The notes under the pieces were generated by a model that did no database searches, was not told the DNA's origin, and was given only the letters and a program-made list of their open reading frames with translations. From JAPOUP01 sp965203605 (lineage in GTDB: Bacteria > Pseudomonadota > Alphaproteobacteria > Rhodobacterales > Rhodobacteraceae), in NCBI GenBank assembly GCA_965203605.1, contig OZ241902.1, forward strand, positions 4,960,001 through 5,024,000: a DNA stretch of 64,000 nt, written 5' to 3'. The translations under genes and the position numbers were made by a program. Below are positions 1 through 8,760 of the stretch, one piece after another. Within the stretch, counting starts at the first letter, position 1; each line of letters opens with the position of its first letter.

Positions 1-774
1 GTTTTTGTCGAGAGTCTGGACGAATGTCCAGATGATCGACCTGTAGTCTTTTCGGCGCACGGAGTGCCCAGATCAGTTCCAGCAAAGGCGGCGATGCGGC
101 AAATGATCTACGTCGACGCCACCTGCCCACTGGTCTCCAAGGTGCACATCGAAGCGAAAAGGCATCATCGGAATGGCCTTGAGATCGTGATGATCGGTCA
201 CGCGGGACATCCTGAGACCATTGGCACCATCGGACAGCTGCCCGGCGGCGAGATTTTTCTTGTGGAGACCGTCGAGGACGTGGCTGCATTGCGGGTCCGT
301 GATCCTACGAGGCTGGCCTACATCACCCAGACCACCCTGTCCGTTGACGACACGGCAGAGATGGTTGCCGCGTTGAAGTCACGCTTTCCCGGAATTGTCG
401 GGCCGCACAAGCAGGACATATGCTATGCCACGACAAACAGGCAGAATGCGGTCAAAGCGATCGCTCCGAGAGTTGACGCGATGCTGGTGATCGGTGCGCC
501 GAATTCATCGAATTCCCGGAGGTTGGTGGAAGTGAGCGTTGCGGCGGGTTGTGAACATTCCCGTCTGATACAGAACGCGGAGGAGATCGACTGGGGTTCG
601 CTGGACGATGCGCGTGGCGTTGGTGTCACAGCCAGCGCCAGTGCGCCGGCAATTCTGTTCAGTGAAGTCGTCAAGGCATTTCACAGGCGTTTTGATGTGA
701 CTGAGGAACTGGTGAGGGTGGCGGTGGAGCGAGTTGAATTCAAGCTGCCTCCGGAACTGCGTGATTTTGCGTGA
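1..774 (+). CDS. ispH: 4-hydroxy-3-methylbut-2-enyl diphosphate reductase (IspH), 3' part, cut by window edge
   Basis: This is the last enzyme of the MEP isoprenoid pathway, a cytosolic [4Fe-4S] reductase that converts HMBPP to IPP and DMAPP. The reading frame is open from base 1, so the true start and the first cluster cysteine lie outside the window. The remaining 257 codons show the SAHGVP segment, the second cluster cysteine in DATCPLVSK, the substrate-binding GHAGHPE, the TQTTLS stretch, the third cysteine in QDICYATTNRQ, and the C-terminal SNSRRL and SASAP motifs. Family length is about 310-320 residues, so roughly 55-60 are missing. Only 50 bases separate it from the next gene on the same strand. 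Confidence 0.96.
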   Translation, partial: VFVESLDECPDDRPVVFSAHGVPRSVPAKAAMRQMIYVDATCPLVSKVHIEAKRHHRNGLEIVMIGHAGHPETIGTIGQLPGGEIFLVETVEDVAALRVRDPTRLAYITQTTLSVDDTAEMVAALKSRFPGIVGPHKQDICYATTNRQNAVKAIAPRVDAMLVIGAPNSSNSRRLVEVSVAAGCEHSRLIQNAEEIDWGSLDDARGVGVTASASAPAILFSEVVKAFHRRFDVTEELVRVAVERVEFKLPPELRDFA

Positions 775-824
775 CGGACAGAAGAAACCTTACTGCTTAG
801 CAGAGCAAGCCCGGAGTTCATGGG

Positions 825-1469
825 ATGTGCGCCAAACGGGCAGACACCGTAGACGATGCAGCGGCCCCTCACTTCCCTAGATCTGGCACGGACAGCACGA
901 TCGAGGTCTATGATCGAATGGTCGAAGATTATGTTGCGTTGGTTGGGGACTCCTCACCCTATGAACTTCCTGAATTCATCGAGGCGGCGGCCCCAAAGGC
1001 GAGAATTCTCGATCTTGGATGTGGGCCCGGGCACCACGCCGCCCGACTGGCAGGAGCCGGATTCAACGTGCTGGCGGTCGACGGCTCGGCCGAGATGGTC
1101 GCACGAGCCTCCTGCCATCCCGGTGTGAACGCTGTGCAGGCGACGTTCGATGAAATTCCAAAGTTCGGTCAGGTTGGCGGAATCTGGGCGAGCTTTTCGC
1201 TGCTGCATGCCCGACGTGCCGACCTGCCCCGCCATCTGGAGGCATTGAATGCGATCTGTGACCCAGATGGCCCCCTGTTCATTGGCATGAAACTGGGTGC
1301 GGGGGAGAGAATTGACCGACTGGGAAGACTCTACACCTACTATTCAGAGGATGAGCTCCGCAAAGCGCTGACTGGCGCAGGTTTTTCACCGGTTTCCTTC
1401 CGACATGGTTCCGGACGGGGCCTGTCGGGTGACGTGGAGGACTGGATTACGATGATCGCCCATGCCTGA
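825..1469 (+). CDS. Class I SAM-dependent methyltransferase
   Basis: A 214-residue cytosolic methyltransferase of unknown substrate. The SAM-binding motif I is clear (ILDLGCGPGHHAARLAGAG, about residues 62-80), followed by an acidic motif II (VLAVDGSAEMV) and a later SLLHARR segment typical of the Methyltransf_25 group. The ATG at 825 is preceded by GGAG at a normal distance. It sits between ispH and rnhA and overlaps rnhA by 8 bases, so the two are probably co-translated. Nothing in the sequence identifies the acceptor, which could be a small molecule, quinone precursor or protein. Confidence 0.85.
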   Translation: MCAKRADTVDDAAAPHFPRSGTDSTIEVYDRMVEDYVALVGDSSPYELPEFIEAAAPKARILDLGCGPGHHAARLAGAGFNVLAVDGSAEMVARASCHPGVNAVQATFDEIPKFGQVGGIWASFSLLHARRADLPRHLEALNAICDPDGPLFIGMKLGAGERIDRLGRLYTYYSEDELRKALTGAGFSPVSFRHGSGRGLSGDVEDWITMIAHA

Positions 1470-2019
1470 AATCTTCGCCTACACCGATGGCGCATGTAGC
1501 GGTAATCCGGGTCCGGGTGGCTGGGGTGTACTACTGGAGGCGCGCGATGGCGACCGTCTGCTGAGGACCAGAGAACTGTGCGGCGGTGCACAGGATACAA
1601 CGAACAACCGTATGGAACTCATGGCGGTGATTTCCGCGCTGAACTCGCTCACCAGACCGAGTTCGATCACCATTGTCACCGACAGCGCCTATGTGAAGAA
1701 CGGCATCACGGTATGGATCGACGGCTGGAAGAGGAATGGCTGGATCACCTTGTCCCGGAAGTCGGTGAAGAACGTGGATCTCTGGCAGGCTCTGGACGCA
1801 GCCCAATCTCCGAACCAGGTCACGTGGAAATGGATCAAGGGGCATGCGGGCCACTTCGGCAATGAGAGGGCTGACGAACTCGCGCGTGAGGGAATGAAGC
1901 CGTTCATGCAGCTACGTTCAGGCGGGATCCGGAGTGCCGGCAACAGAGCGGACCGGAGCCAGTCAACGCGGGAGAGGATTATGGACAGGCCGGGCGAGTT
2001 GGAGGAACCGAAACTGTAG
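1462..2019 (+). CDS. rnhA: Ribonuclease HI
   Basis: It degrades the RNA strand of RNA-DNA hybrids (Okazaki primers, R-loops). The DEDD catalytic residues are visible: YTDGACSGNPGPGGWG at the N-terminus, NNRMELMAVI, VTDSAYVKNG, and the final Asp in GNERADELAREG. The protein is 185 residues, while the family is usually about 150. The extra 35-40 residues after the last catalytic motif are basic and low in hydrophobic residues, and I recognise no domain in them. The gene overlaps the upstream methyltransferase by 8 bases and is convergent with the sodium-channel remnant that follows. Confidence 0.95.
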   Translation: MPEIFAYTDGACSGNPGPGGWGVLLEARDGDRLLRTRELCGGAQDTTNNRMELMAVISALNSLTRPSSITIVTDSAYVKNGITVWIDGWKRNGWITLSRKSVKNVDLWQALDAAQSPNQVTWKWIKGHAGHFGNERADELAREGMKPFMQLRSGGIRSAGNRADRSQSTRERIMDRPGELEEPKL

Positions 2020-2510
2020 CACGCTTTCGAACGGCCTCCCGCACAGACCGCTTCGCTGCGCCTAGCGCAGCTGCAGCAGGTTCCTGATTTCATTGAGCTG
2101 GCTTTGCAGCGCGTCCATCCGTCTGATCAGGGCTGACGCCTCTGCTTCGCTGACAGTGTGGATTTCTTCCTTGATGCTGTCGGCATCCTCACGATCCTGC
2201 TCGGTCATGGTATTGACGATGACCGCGAAACTCGTGATCAGGATGAAAGGCACGAAGGCCAGCCACGCATAGGGAAAGACCTCCATCACCGGTCGCACGA
2301 TGCCCATCGACCAACTTTCGAGGGTCATGATCTGAAGGAGTGAATACATGCTCCTGCCGATGGTTCCGAACCAGTCCGGGAAGGCGGTGCCGTAGAGCTT
2401 GGTCACCATCACGGCGAAGACGTAATAGATAAGAGCCCACACCCCCGCGCGGCGGCGGCCCTGTCGTTGAGAGTAAAGCCCGATTCCCGAACTTTGGGAA
2501 TGTCTTGAAA

Positions 2511-2540
2511 TCAATGGCTTAGGGATGTTTTACTCAAGAG
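2511..2540. repeat. 30-bp direct repeat, left copy (IS110-type end)
   Basis: This copy is identical to 3544-3573 except for one base (A at 2521, G at 3554). It begins TCAATGGCTT and ends TACTCAAGAG. The two copies bracket the IS110 transposase remnant. A short stretch to its left (about 2440-2490) also resembles the sequence right after it (2541-2585), which suggests two tandem IS copies, the first reduced to its ends. Confidence 0.85.
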
Positions 2541-3573
2541 CCCAAACCGTCGCGGTGCGGCGGCGCTGTCGCGAAAGTAAATCGGGGGTTGCCCCGCCGC
2601 CGCCGGTGTCAACCCGGTGTCGGTCGGGGCAGTCGAGGCCGGTGGGGCCCTGGCGCGCACGTCACCCGTATAAGAGCCTGGCCCGAACCGTGACCGGCGT
2701 CTGTCACTGATGGCGCGGGGGTTTCCCCGTGACCTCGTCCAGGAGACCGGGACTGCGCCGTGGTTCCTCCCCGGACCTGATGGAGCGAGGCAACCGGAGG
2801 AGGGAATGACCTGCCACGCGGACGGAACGGTAAGGTCGAACCCCTGGAGGTCGTGACCCGGGACTGCGCCGGGACCGGCATCGGCAGGGACGTCCACCAC
2901 CTCGCGGTCGATCCGGACCGGTTCGGGGAGCCGGTGCGGTCGTTCGGGGCCTTCACGCGGAACCTCGGCGGGATGGCGGATTGGCTGTCGTCCCGCCGGG
3001 TCGGGAAGGTTGCGACAGGGCGATGGTCCGGGCGCTGCGCGGGATGATGGGCGTCGACCTCACCGCGATCCCCACCATCGGGGTCGGCACGGCCCTCACC
3101 ATCGCGGCGGAGGTCGGTCCCGACATGTCGGCCTTCCCCTCCGCCCAGCACCCGGCTCGTGGCTGGGGCTGGCGCCGGGAACCCGGACCGTCGGCGGCAG
3201 GGCCCTGCCGGGCCGCTCGCCAAAGGTGGCCAGCAGGGTGGCGCAGGCCCTGCGCATGGCCGCCATGTCCGCCGGCGGGAGCCAGACCTTCATCGGGGCC
3301 CGGCACCGCGCCCGCCCCGCCCGGAAGGACGCGCCGGTGGCGGTCACCGCGACCGCGCGCGGGCCCGCCTGCCTCGTCCACACGATGGTCACGCGGGGGG
3401 AGGAACACCTGGAGCGGGGCATGGAGGAATACGGGCGACGGCGCGTGAACCGCACCTTCGCCAACCTCGACCGACGGGCCCGGCAGCTCGGCTACCAGCT
3501 GGTCAGCTTTCCGGAAAGCCCGGAATCCGGAAATGCCGTTGAATCAATGGCTTGGGGATGTTTTACTCAAGAG
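2541..3573 (+). mobile_element. IS110-family element, degenerate, inside the sodium-channel gene
   Basis: About 1.03 kb of high-GC sequence separates the two halves of the channel gene and ends in the 30-bp repeat at 3544-3573. The 2541-2850 part has no coding capacity that I recognise. In IS110-type elements a non-coding end of this kind specifies the bridge RNA, so the region may be its relic (inference). The transposase remnant follows on the plus strand. The target appears to have been a GCTCT motif in the channel gene, since that motif is found at both broken edges. Confidence 0.75.
2853..3520 (+). pseudogene. IS110-family transposase remnant
   Basis: Three pieces of an IS110/IS902-type transposase are readable in different frames. 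An N-terminal part near 2880-2980 reads DVHHLAVDPDRFGEPVRSFG. The central part near 3040-3130 reads GVDLTAIPTIGVGTALTIAA, the conserved start of the C-terminal domain. A C-terminal part near 3300-3520 reads EEHLERGMEEYGRRR and RRARQLGYQLV. Much of the middle of the protein is missing, so the element cannot encode a working transposase. A long open frame on this strand runs on past 3573 but is antisense to the channel gene and is not real. Confidence 0.75.
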
Positions 3574-4218
3574 AGAGAGAGCGAGAAGCGCGAAGAAGCT
3601 GGAAATGCCGGGAATGGCGGTGATCAGCGCCGCCACGACCCGCCGCATGGACGGCACGATTGTGACCAGCCGAAGAACGCGGAGGATGCGCAGCGACCGC
3701 AGGACGGACAGCGCACCGCTCGACGGCAGGAGAGCGATAAGGACGATCACGAAGTCAAAGACATTCCATCCGTTCCTGAAGAACCGCCCGCCGAAAGCGA
3801 ACAGCTTGGCCGACAGTTCGACGACGAAGACCGCCAGTACGGTCCTGTCGATGAACAGCAGAACCGGGCCGACCCGCGCTGTCACATTTTCGGAGGTCTC
3901 AAGGCAAAGCGTAACCGCATTGAGAACGATCAAGGCCGTGACCGCGCGCAGGGCGCCGGGCTCTCGACGATCGAACCGACCCGCTGCCTTGCGCGCATGA
4001 CGACCGAAGCCGCTGAAGCCACTGCCATTCCCCTTTCAGCACAGACCGCCCCGCCCGGCTGCCTGCGTTGTTTAACCGGCGGTATGACCGGCGGAACCGG
4101 TGTCCACGCCATCGCGGCAGCTGAATCTCCGCGCCCCGGCAGGGGTGCCGCAAGCGGTCATCCTGAACTCCCGTTCACCGGTCAGCGGTGCTGGTGGCGG
4201 AGGACCCGCGGGCTTCCG

Positions 4219-4891
4219 TCAGTCCCGCGTCGCCATGCCCCGCGACGGTTCAGGCGATACGGTCAGCCAGCGCAGCACCGCGTATCCGATGATTCCCGAA
4301 ACCAGGGATCCCGAAAGCACACCGAGCCGCTCAGCAGCCTGCAGTTCCACATCCGTGAAGGCCAATGTCCCGATAAACAGGCTCATGGTAAACCCGATGC
4401 CGGCGAGGGCCGAGACACCGTAGACATGCAGCCAGCCCACGCCTTCCGGCAGTTTGCTCAGTCCCAGCTTCACGGCGGTCCAAGCCATGCCGAGCACGCC
4501 CAGCTGCTTGCCGACGATCAGCCCTAGCGCGATACCGAGGGGAACGGGTGAAAGGGCATCACCGAGCGTCAGCCCGCCGAGATTGACGCCCGCATTGGCG
4601 AAAGCGAACACGGGCATGACGATTAGCGCGACAAATCCATGAAGGGCATGTTCCGCCCGGATCAGGGGCGGCTCGCCGTGGGACCTGTCAGTGCGCAGCG
4701 GAATGAAGAAGGCTATCAGTACGCCGGCGAGCGTCGCGTGTACGCCGGACCTGAGCACCGCCACCCAAATCATTGTTCCGACAAGGATATACGGCAGCAG
4801 CCGGGTCACGTTGGCCAGGTTCAGCGCCAGAAGAATCAGGGCCCCGATGCCGGAGATCGCGAGCGATGCCAGAGACAGTTCCGCCGTCTAG
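4219..4891 (-). pseudogene. nhaA: Na+/H+ antiporter NhaA, C-terminal half
   Basis: This is the second part of an NhaA-type inner-membrane antiporter, continuing the N-terminal half located 13.6 kb away at 18535-19068. It starts at the CTAG duplication (4888-4891) with TAELSLASLAIS and continues through transmembrane segments such as RLLPYILVGTMIW, FVALIVMPVFAFANAGVNLG and GVSALAGIGFTMSLFIGTLAF, ending at 4219. These match the last six or so helices of the family. The piece has no start codon of its own and no longer joins the ion-binding N-terminal half. Downstream on the same strand lies the broken sodium-channel gene. Confidence 0.93.
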
Positions 4892-4910
4892 CCCTGATAT
4901 CTCACCAGAC

Positions 4911-6514
4911 CGGGAGTCCGGGCATCCGGTACCGATCCGGCCTGTCATCCGGCCCCGTCCGGCGGTGATTGCGGCCGACGGTGGCTCCGGAATCTGGAAC
5001 ATACTGCGAACATCGGCATCGCCGCGCACGCCTTGGGGAGCCGCGGGCGCGGCTCTTCCGTGGCCGGCCTCCCCGGCGCGTGGTTCCGGCGGTTCCGGCG
5101 GTCGGCGTGGCGGCCAGGGCGAGGCCCGCGCCGCGGCGGCCAGCGGCGGCGCCGCCACCGCCCGGCGGAACAGTCCCCGGTATGGATGCACCGGGGACAG
5201 CGACAGGCGGATCCGGCGGACGCCCACCCGCAGCCGGCAGGCGACCTTCAGGAGCCGCGCCCGGATGGTGCCGGGCTGCGCCCTGGCAGGGTCCGTCCCG
5301 GCGGGGCCGACCGCCCGGACGGTCCGGCCCGGCATCCCGGCGAAGGCCGGAAGGTACACCCGCAGCCGGTTGGCCCGCATGGTCGCCGTCGGGGTCCGGT
5401 CGGCGAACAGCTCCGGCTGCCGCTCCCTGATCCGGTTCTCCATGTCGCCGCGGGCGCAGTGGAGGTCCTCGTAAAGCGCGCGGAAGCCGGAATTCCCCCG
5501 GACCGTGATCCGGACGGACGGCCACGCGCCGCGGATGACGGCCACGATCCTGGCCGGCCCCTCCAGCGCCCCGTGGGAGGCGTCGATGTCCGGGGGCCGA
5601 AGCCGGGCGCACGGGACATGCCCGCCGCAGGTGACGTGAAGGGGAAGGCAGCGGTGGTGTCCGTGGTATCCGTGCGGGAAGCGGCCCTCCTGGCGCCCGT
5701 GCAGAGGTCCGTCGGTGGCGTCGGGGCCGGGGACGATCCCCATAAGCGTTAACTTGTTCTCTGGACAAGGACTGAATGGCACGGAGTCCTCCAACCCACT
5801 GGCTGGAATGGCCAGCAAAGGGAAAGATATCTTCGAGATCGGCGGGTGAATCGACCCATAGATTGCGATTTCGGACGTTACAGCAACTCAATACATGCCT
5901 CGGGAAAACAAGTTAACGCCTATGGGGACGATCCCCTCGGGCGGCGCCCCGTGGGCCTCCAGGAACATGCCCGGCATCAGCCTGCCGGTCGCCTCCGGGT
6001 CGGCGGCGATGCGCCTGTACCGGTCATCCGCGGCCCTGTCCGGCCCGCCCGGCCCCAGGCGGTCGGGCGTGCTGGAACCGGCCAGCGGGGCGCCCCGGTC
6101 GCTCTCCCGCCGCCGGCCGTCGCCGGTGACGTCGTCACGGCCCAGCGCCAGCGCCGGCACGCCGTCGCCGGGCGGGATGTCATGGTCGTTGATGTCCCCG
6201 TGGCCCAGCGCGATCCCCATCACCCGCCGGGCGACGGGGCACCGGAGGCCGTGCCCGGTGCGGTCCGGGTCACGGTGGTCCGTGAAGCGATCCGCCAGTC
6301 CGCGCGTCAGTCCGGTCAGCAGGTCGGCCTCCCTGAGGAGGGGAGCGCCGCCGTCCGATGACATCCGTCCGCCGTCGAAGGCGCCCGTCACCCGACGTCG
6401 GCCATGGTGGCTGGAATCGACGCGGTCGGCGTTGCATCGTGTCTGCAGGGGGTCGGTCCTCCGTCCCGTGCAAGGTTCTGCAATCCCTACATATGTCACG
6501 GATTCCTGCCCCAT
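4911..6514 (-). pseudogene. IS1380-family DDE transposase, broken (left copy)
   Basis: The N-terminal part begins near 6514 (MGQESVTYVGIAEP) and carries the family's signature segments: GAFDGGRMSSDGGAPLLREA, DHRDPDR, ALGRDD, and ADDRYRRIAADPEA. It runs to the inserted element at 5923. Beyond 5741 it continues with ATDGPLHGRQEGRFPHGYHG, ARLRPPDIDASHGALEG and ARGDMENRIRERQPELFADR, then LRVGVRRIRLSLSPVHPYRG. The central part with the remaining catalytic region is deleted between RGNSGF and RALYEDL, and a 182-bp element interrupts the frame. The protein is therefore not functional. Confidence 0.8.
5742..5923. mobile_element. MITE-like 182-bp element nested in the left IS1380 copy
   Basis: The element has terminal inverted repeats ATA(A/G)GCGTTAACTTGTT at both ends. 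It is flanked by a 13-bp direct duplication, GGGGACGATCCCC, at 5729-5741 and 5924-5936. The right IS1380 copy has the uninterrupted target (17917-17930), which proves that this is an insertion. No coding sequence fits inside. The duplication length is compatible with an IS4-like transposase acting in trans, but that assignment is inference. Confidence 0.85.
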
Positions 6515-6541
6515 GCAACAAAATCTGGTGAGATATCCGGG

Positions 6542-6894
6542 CTATTTCCGATCAACCGCCGCCGGACCGTCCAGTACGCCCGGAATCTCCCCGGCTCCGC
6601 CGCCGACGCCCGCACTCCGCCGGAAACCGGACCGGAATTTCACTAGTGGGGATTTCTGGCCAGGTGCTCAACCCGGTCGGGACCCTCCCCTTCCTGAAGC
6701 ACCGCCACATCCCCAACCGGGTGTCCGGAAGCTCGGAGCATGTCAGGGAGACCATGGAGGAGGTGTGCGACGCGTTGACCCGCCGGAAGGGGAGATCACG
6801 CGGATCGCCAAAAGGGAGTGGGCGGTGCCGTGAGATCCGAGGTGCCTATCGGTGATCACTTATTTGGTATGACATGCGTTGCCCCCAACCGGAT
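6542..6894. other. Non-coding stretch between IS1380 left copy and the ThDP gene
   Basis: These 353 bases carry no gene that I can support. Bases 6596-6660 closely resemble 21097-21167 next to the IS30 remnant (both contain GCCGGAAACCGGACCG followed by AATTTCACT), so part of the stretch is another mobile-element scrap. No good terminator was seen downstream of the ThDP gene. Confidence 0.6.
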
Positions 6895-8760
6895 TCAGAT
6901 CAGGGTTTCGCTGTATCTGCGCTGTACCGCCTCGCACCAATTGCCGACATTCCAGTCGCCGTAGGCGCCCATGGCACCCAACGGATTCGGTCCATAGTAC
7001 ACAGGCACATGGACCAAGCTCAGGCCGGGATGGGCATGCGCCCTGCCCAACGCCAGCTCCAGACTGTCCTGATCATGCCCGCCCGGCATGGCAAGCACGC
7101 CCGTCACGCTTGAAGCCATGCGCACGTAATCAACCACGACGGCGTCATTCGTGCGGAACTCGGCGCCATACTGAGCGCATTGCAGTCCGCTGATCGCCGC
7201 CATTCGGCGATTGTCCAGAAGCAGGATCGTGCCATGCACGCCGTGCGCCACCCCGTCGATCAAGACCTGCGGATTCATCATGAAAGACCCGTCGCCAGTG
7301 AACGCGATCGCGTATCGCCCCTCGTCCGCAATGGCACCGGACAAAAGCGCTGATACCGCGAATCCCATGTAGGAGGCGCCGGATTCGGTAACGCTCTGGC
7401 CGGGCGCGGTGTCCTCCACGATCTGGAAACCGTTGGCCTGCACGTCACCGGCGTCGAACAGCTTGATCGCGCCATGGCGACCGGCAAACCGGTCAGCGAC
7501 GTGAATCGCCTGCGGTTGGGTGAGAACAGGGCACTGCCAGACGTCGTCATGCAACGGGCCGGCGTCGAACCGCTCCCGTTTGAAGCTCCGCCATTCCGCT
7601 TTTCTTGAGTTGCAGGCCGCAAGCCACTCCGCCTTTTCCACGCCAATGGGCGCGAGGCGGTGCGACAGCATGTCAAGAACGACAGCGGCGTCGCCTTGCA
7701 AAGCCACGGTTCGGTTGTAATGCTGCACGTCCCAACCATCGGCATTGATGTTGATCACCTGACGGACGCTCGGCCAGCCGATGCCCGAACAGTCGCTCTG
7801 GCAGACTGCCCGGCTTCCCACGAATATCGCGAGTTCCGCTTCGCGCATCGCGAAGTTTCCGGAGATCGATCCCTTGGTGCCGCCGACATGCAAGTTCTGG
7901 GGATGGTCATCGGGCAGAACTCCTGTCGTGCCCGGAGAAAGCACCACGGCGGCGCCTGCTGCTTCCGCAAACCCGCGAAGCTGCCGGGCCGCCTGCCGGC
8001 TGCCACCACCGGCCTTTACCGCGACGCGCGGGCAGCTAGAGATCAAGGCCGCCGCCCGGTCTACAAGGGCGTCGTCCACCGGCGCAAGCGGTGAAAACCG
8101 CGGGCGCGTCGGGAGGGCGTCCAACCGGACAAGGACCTCGGCGGGCTGCACGTTCAACGGCAGGTTCAGAAAGAAGGGCCCCGCTTTTGTCGGATGGAAC
8201 ACGGTGGCAGCGCCCTTCCGCAGGGCGTCCCGCAAGGCGCCAGGGGCGTGCAACGTGTAGGCACCGCCCATGGCCGCGGCAAGGCGTCCGAAGAGTGCCT
8301 GTTCGGGCCTTGGAATCTGCTGCATGTTGTAGCCTTCGCCGTGGGTGGTCTCATCACCATACAGATGATAGATTCCAACCCCGTTGGAGGCCGCGGCCAA
8401 AGAACCCGCCATCGCCTGCAAGGCTCCCGGCCCGATGGAAGTCACCACGGCGCAGGGCTCGTCATAGATCAAGCGCAGCGCCGTTCCCGCGTGGGACATC
8501 TCAACCTCGTTGCGAAACTGGTGGCATTGCACCAGGCCAGCGGCTTCGTAGACGCGCAGCGATTCGCCCAGTTCGGTTGATCCGTGACCGAAGATCACGA
8601 GGTATTTCGACACGCCCTGCCGCAGCAGGCCCAGCACAAGCGCCTCGGTCACGGGAAGCCTGACGGGCTCCTCGGAAATACATCCGTTCAGCACCGCATC
8701 GAGGCCGCCTTCGCCCGCGAACCAGGCCGCGCGCTCCGCACGAGTCGCCGGGATGGTCAT
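6895..8760 (-). CDS. Thiamine-diphosphate-dependent enzyme, IolD-like
   Basis: A 621-residue cytosolic enzyme with the three-domain layout of acetolactate-synthase relatives. The N-terminal part has the cofactor-activating Glu in FRNEVEMSHAGTA and the TSIGPGALQAMAG loop. The C-terminal ThDP motif is GDGSFMMNP with the paired Asn in LLLDNRRM. The C-terminus (AEFRTNDAVVVDY, then DWNVGNWCEAVQRRY) follows IolD, the hydrolase that opens the ring of trihydroxycyclohexane-dione in inositol catabolism. No IolE or IolB neighbour is present, so the substrate may be a different cyclitol or keto-sugar. The gene overlaps the upstream dehydrogenase by 4 bases. Confidence 0.82.
   Translation of the reverse strand: MTIPATRAERAAWFAGEGGLDAVLNGCISEEPVRLPVTEALVLGLLRQGVSKYLVIFGHGSTELGESLRVYEAAGLVQCHQFRNEVEMSHAGTALRLIYDEPCAVVTSIGPGALQAMAGSLAAASNGVGIYHLYGDETTHGEGYNMQQIPRPEQALFGRLAAAMGGAYTLHAPGALRDALRKGAATVFHPTKAGPFFLNLPLNVQPAEVLVRLDALPTRPRFSPLAPVDDALVDRAAALISSCPRVAVKAGGGSRQAARQLRGFAEAAGAAVVLSPGTTGVLPDDHPQNLHVGGTKGSISGNFAMREAELAIFVGSRAVCQSDCSGIGWPSVRQVININADGWDVQHYNRTVALQGDAAVVLDMLSHRLAPIGVEKAEWLAACNSRKAEWRSFKRERFDAGPLHDDVWQCPVLTQPQAIHVADRFAGRHGAIKLFDAGDVQANGFQIVEDTAPGQSVTESGASYMGFAVSALLSGAIADEGRYAIAFTGDGSFMMNPQVLIDGVAHGVHGTILLLDNRRMAAISGLQCAQYGAEFRTNDAVVVDYVRMASSVTGVLAMPGGHDQDSLELALGRAHAHPGLSLVHVPVYYGPNPLGAMGAYGDWNVGNWCEAVQRRYSETLI

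Larger units (their letters stand above)
2062..4028 (-). pseudogene. Bacterial voltage-gated sodium channel (BacNav/NaChBac type), interrupted
   Basis: The gene reads right to left. The N-terminal part (about 4028-3574) carries S1 (LIVLNAVTLCLETS), S2-S3 and the voltage-sensor S4 (LRSLRILRVLRLVTIVPSMR), then IPGISSFFALLAL, where it is cut. The C-terminal part (2439-2062) resumes at ALIYYVFAVMVTKLYG and contains the pore with filter TLESWSM, the Na+-selective signature known from NavAb-type channels, then a coiled-coil tail. Between them lie IS110-type sequences. Two further lesions are visible: the likely start (ATG 4028 or 3998) is in a different frame from S1, with a shift near 3960, and S6 reads LITSFAVIVNTM, about seven residues shorter than relatives. 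The identity is firm. Loss of function is inferred from these lesions. Confidence 0.9.
4892..6541 (-). mobile_element. IS1380-family element, left copy, defective
   Basis: A 1650-bp copy with 18-bp terminal inverted repeats (CCCTGATATCTCACCAGA at the left, its near-complement ending CCGGG at the right). Flanks are CTAG on the outer side and CTAT on the inner side. It differs from the right copy by a small inserted element (5742-5923), by retaining RGNSGF and GTIRARLL segments, and by lacking a stretch that the right copy has. Sequence shared with the right copy is nearly identical, for example 4893-5240 with 15579-15915 and 5924-6541 with 17917-18534. Confidence 0.85.

Noticed and set aside
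3010..4527. A 505-codon plus-strand open frame
   Set aside because: It covers IS110 remnant sequence and then runs antisense to the channel and nhaA genes. Composition is typical of GC-rich antisense frames, without motifs beyond the IS part.
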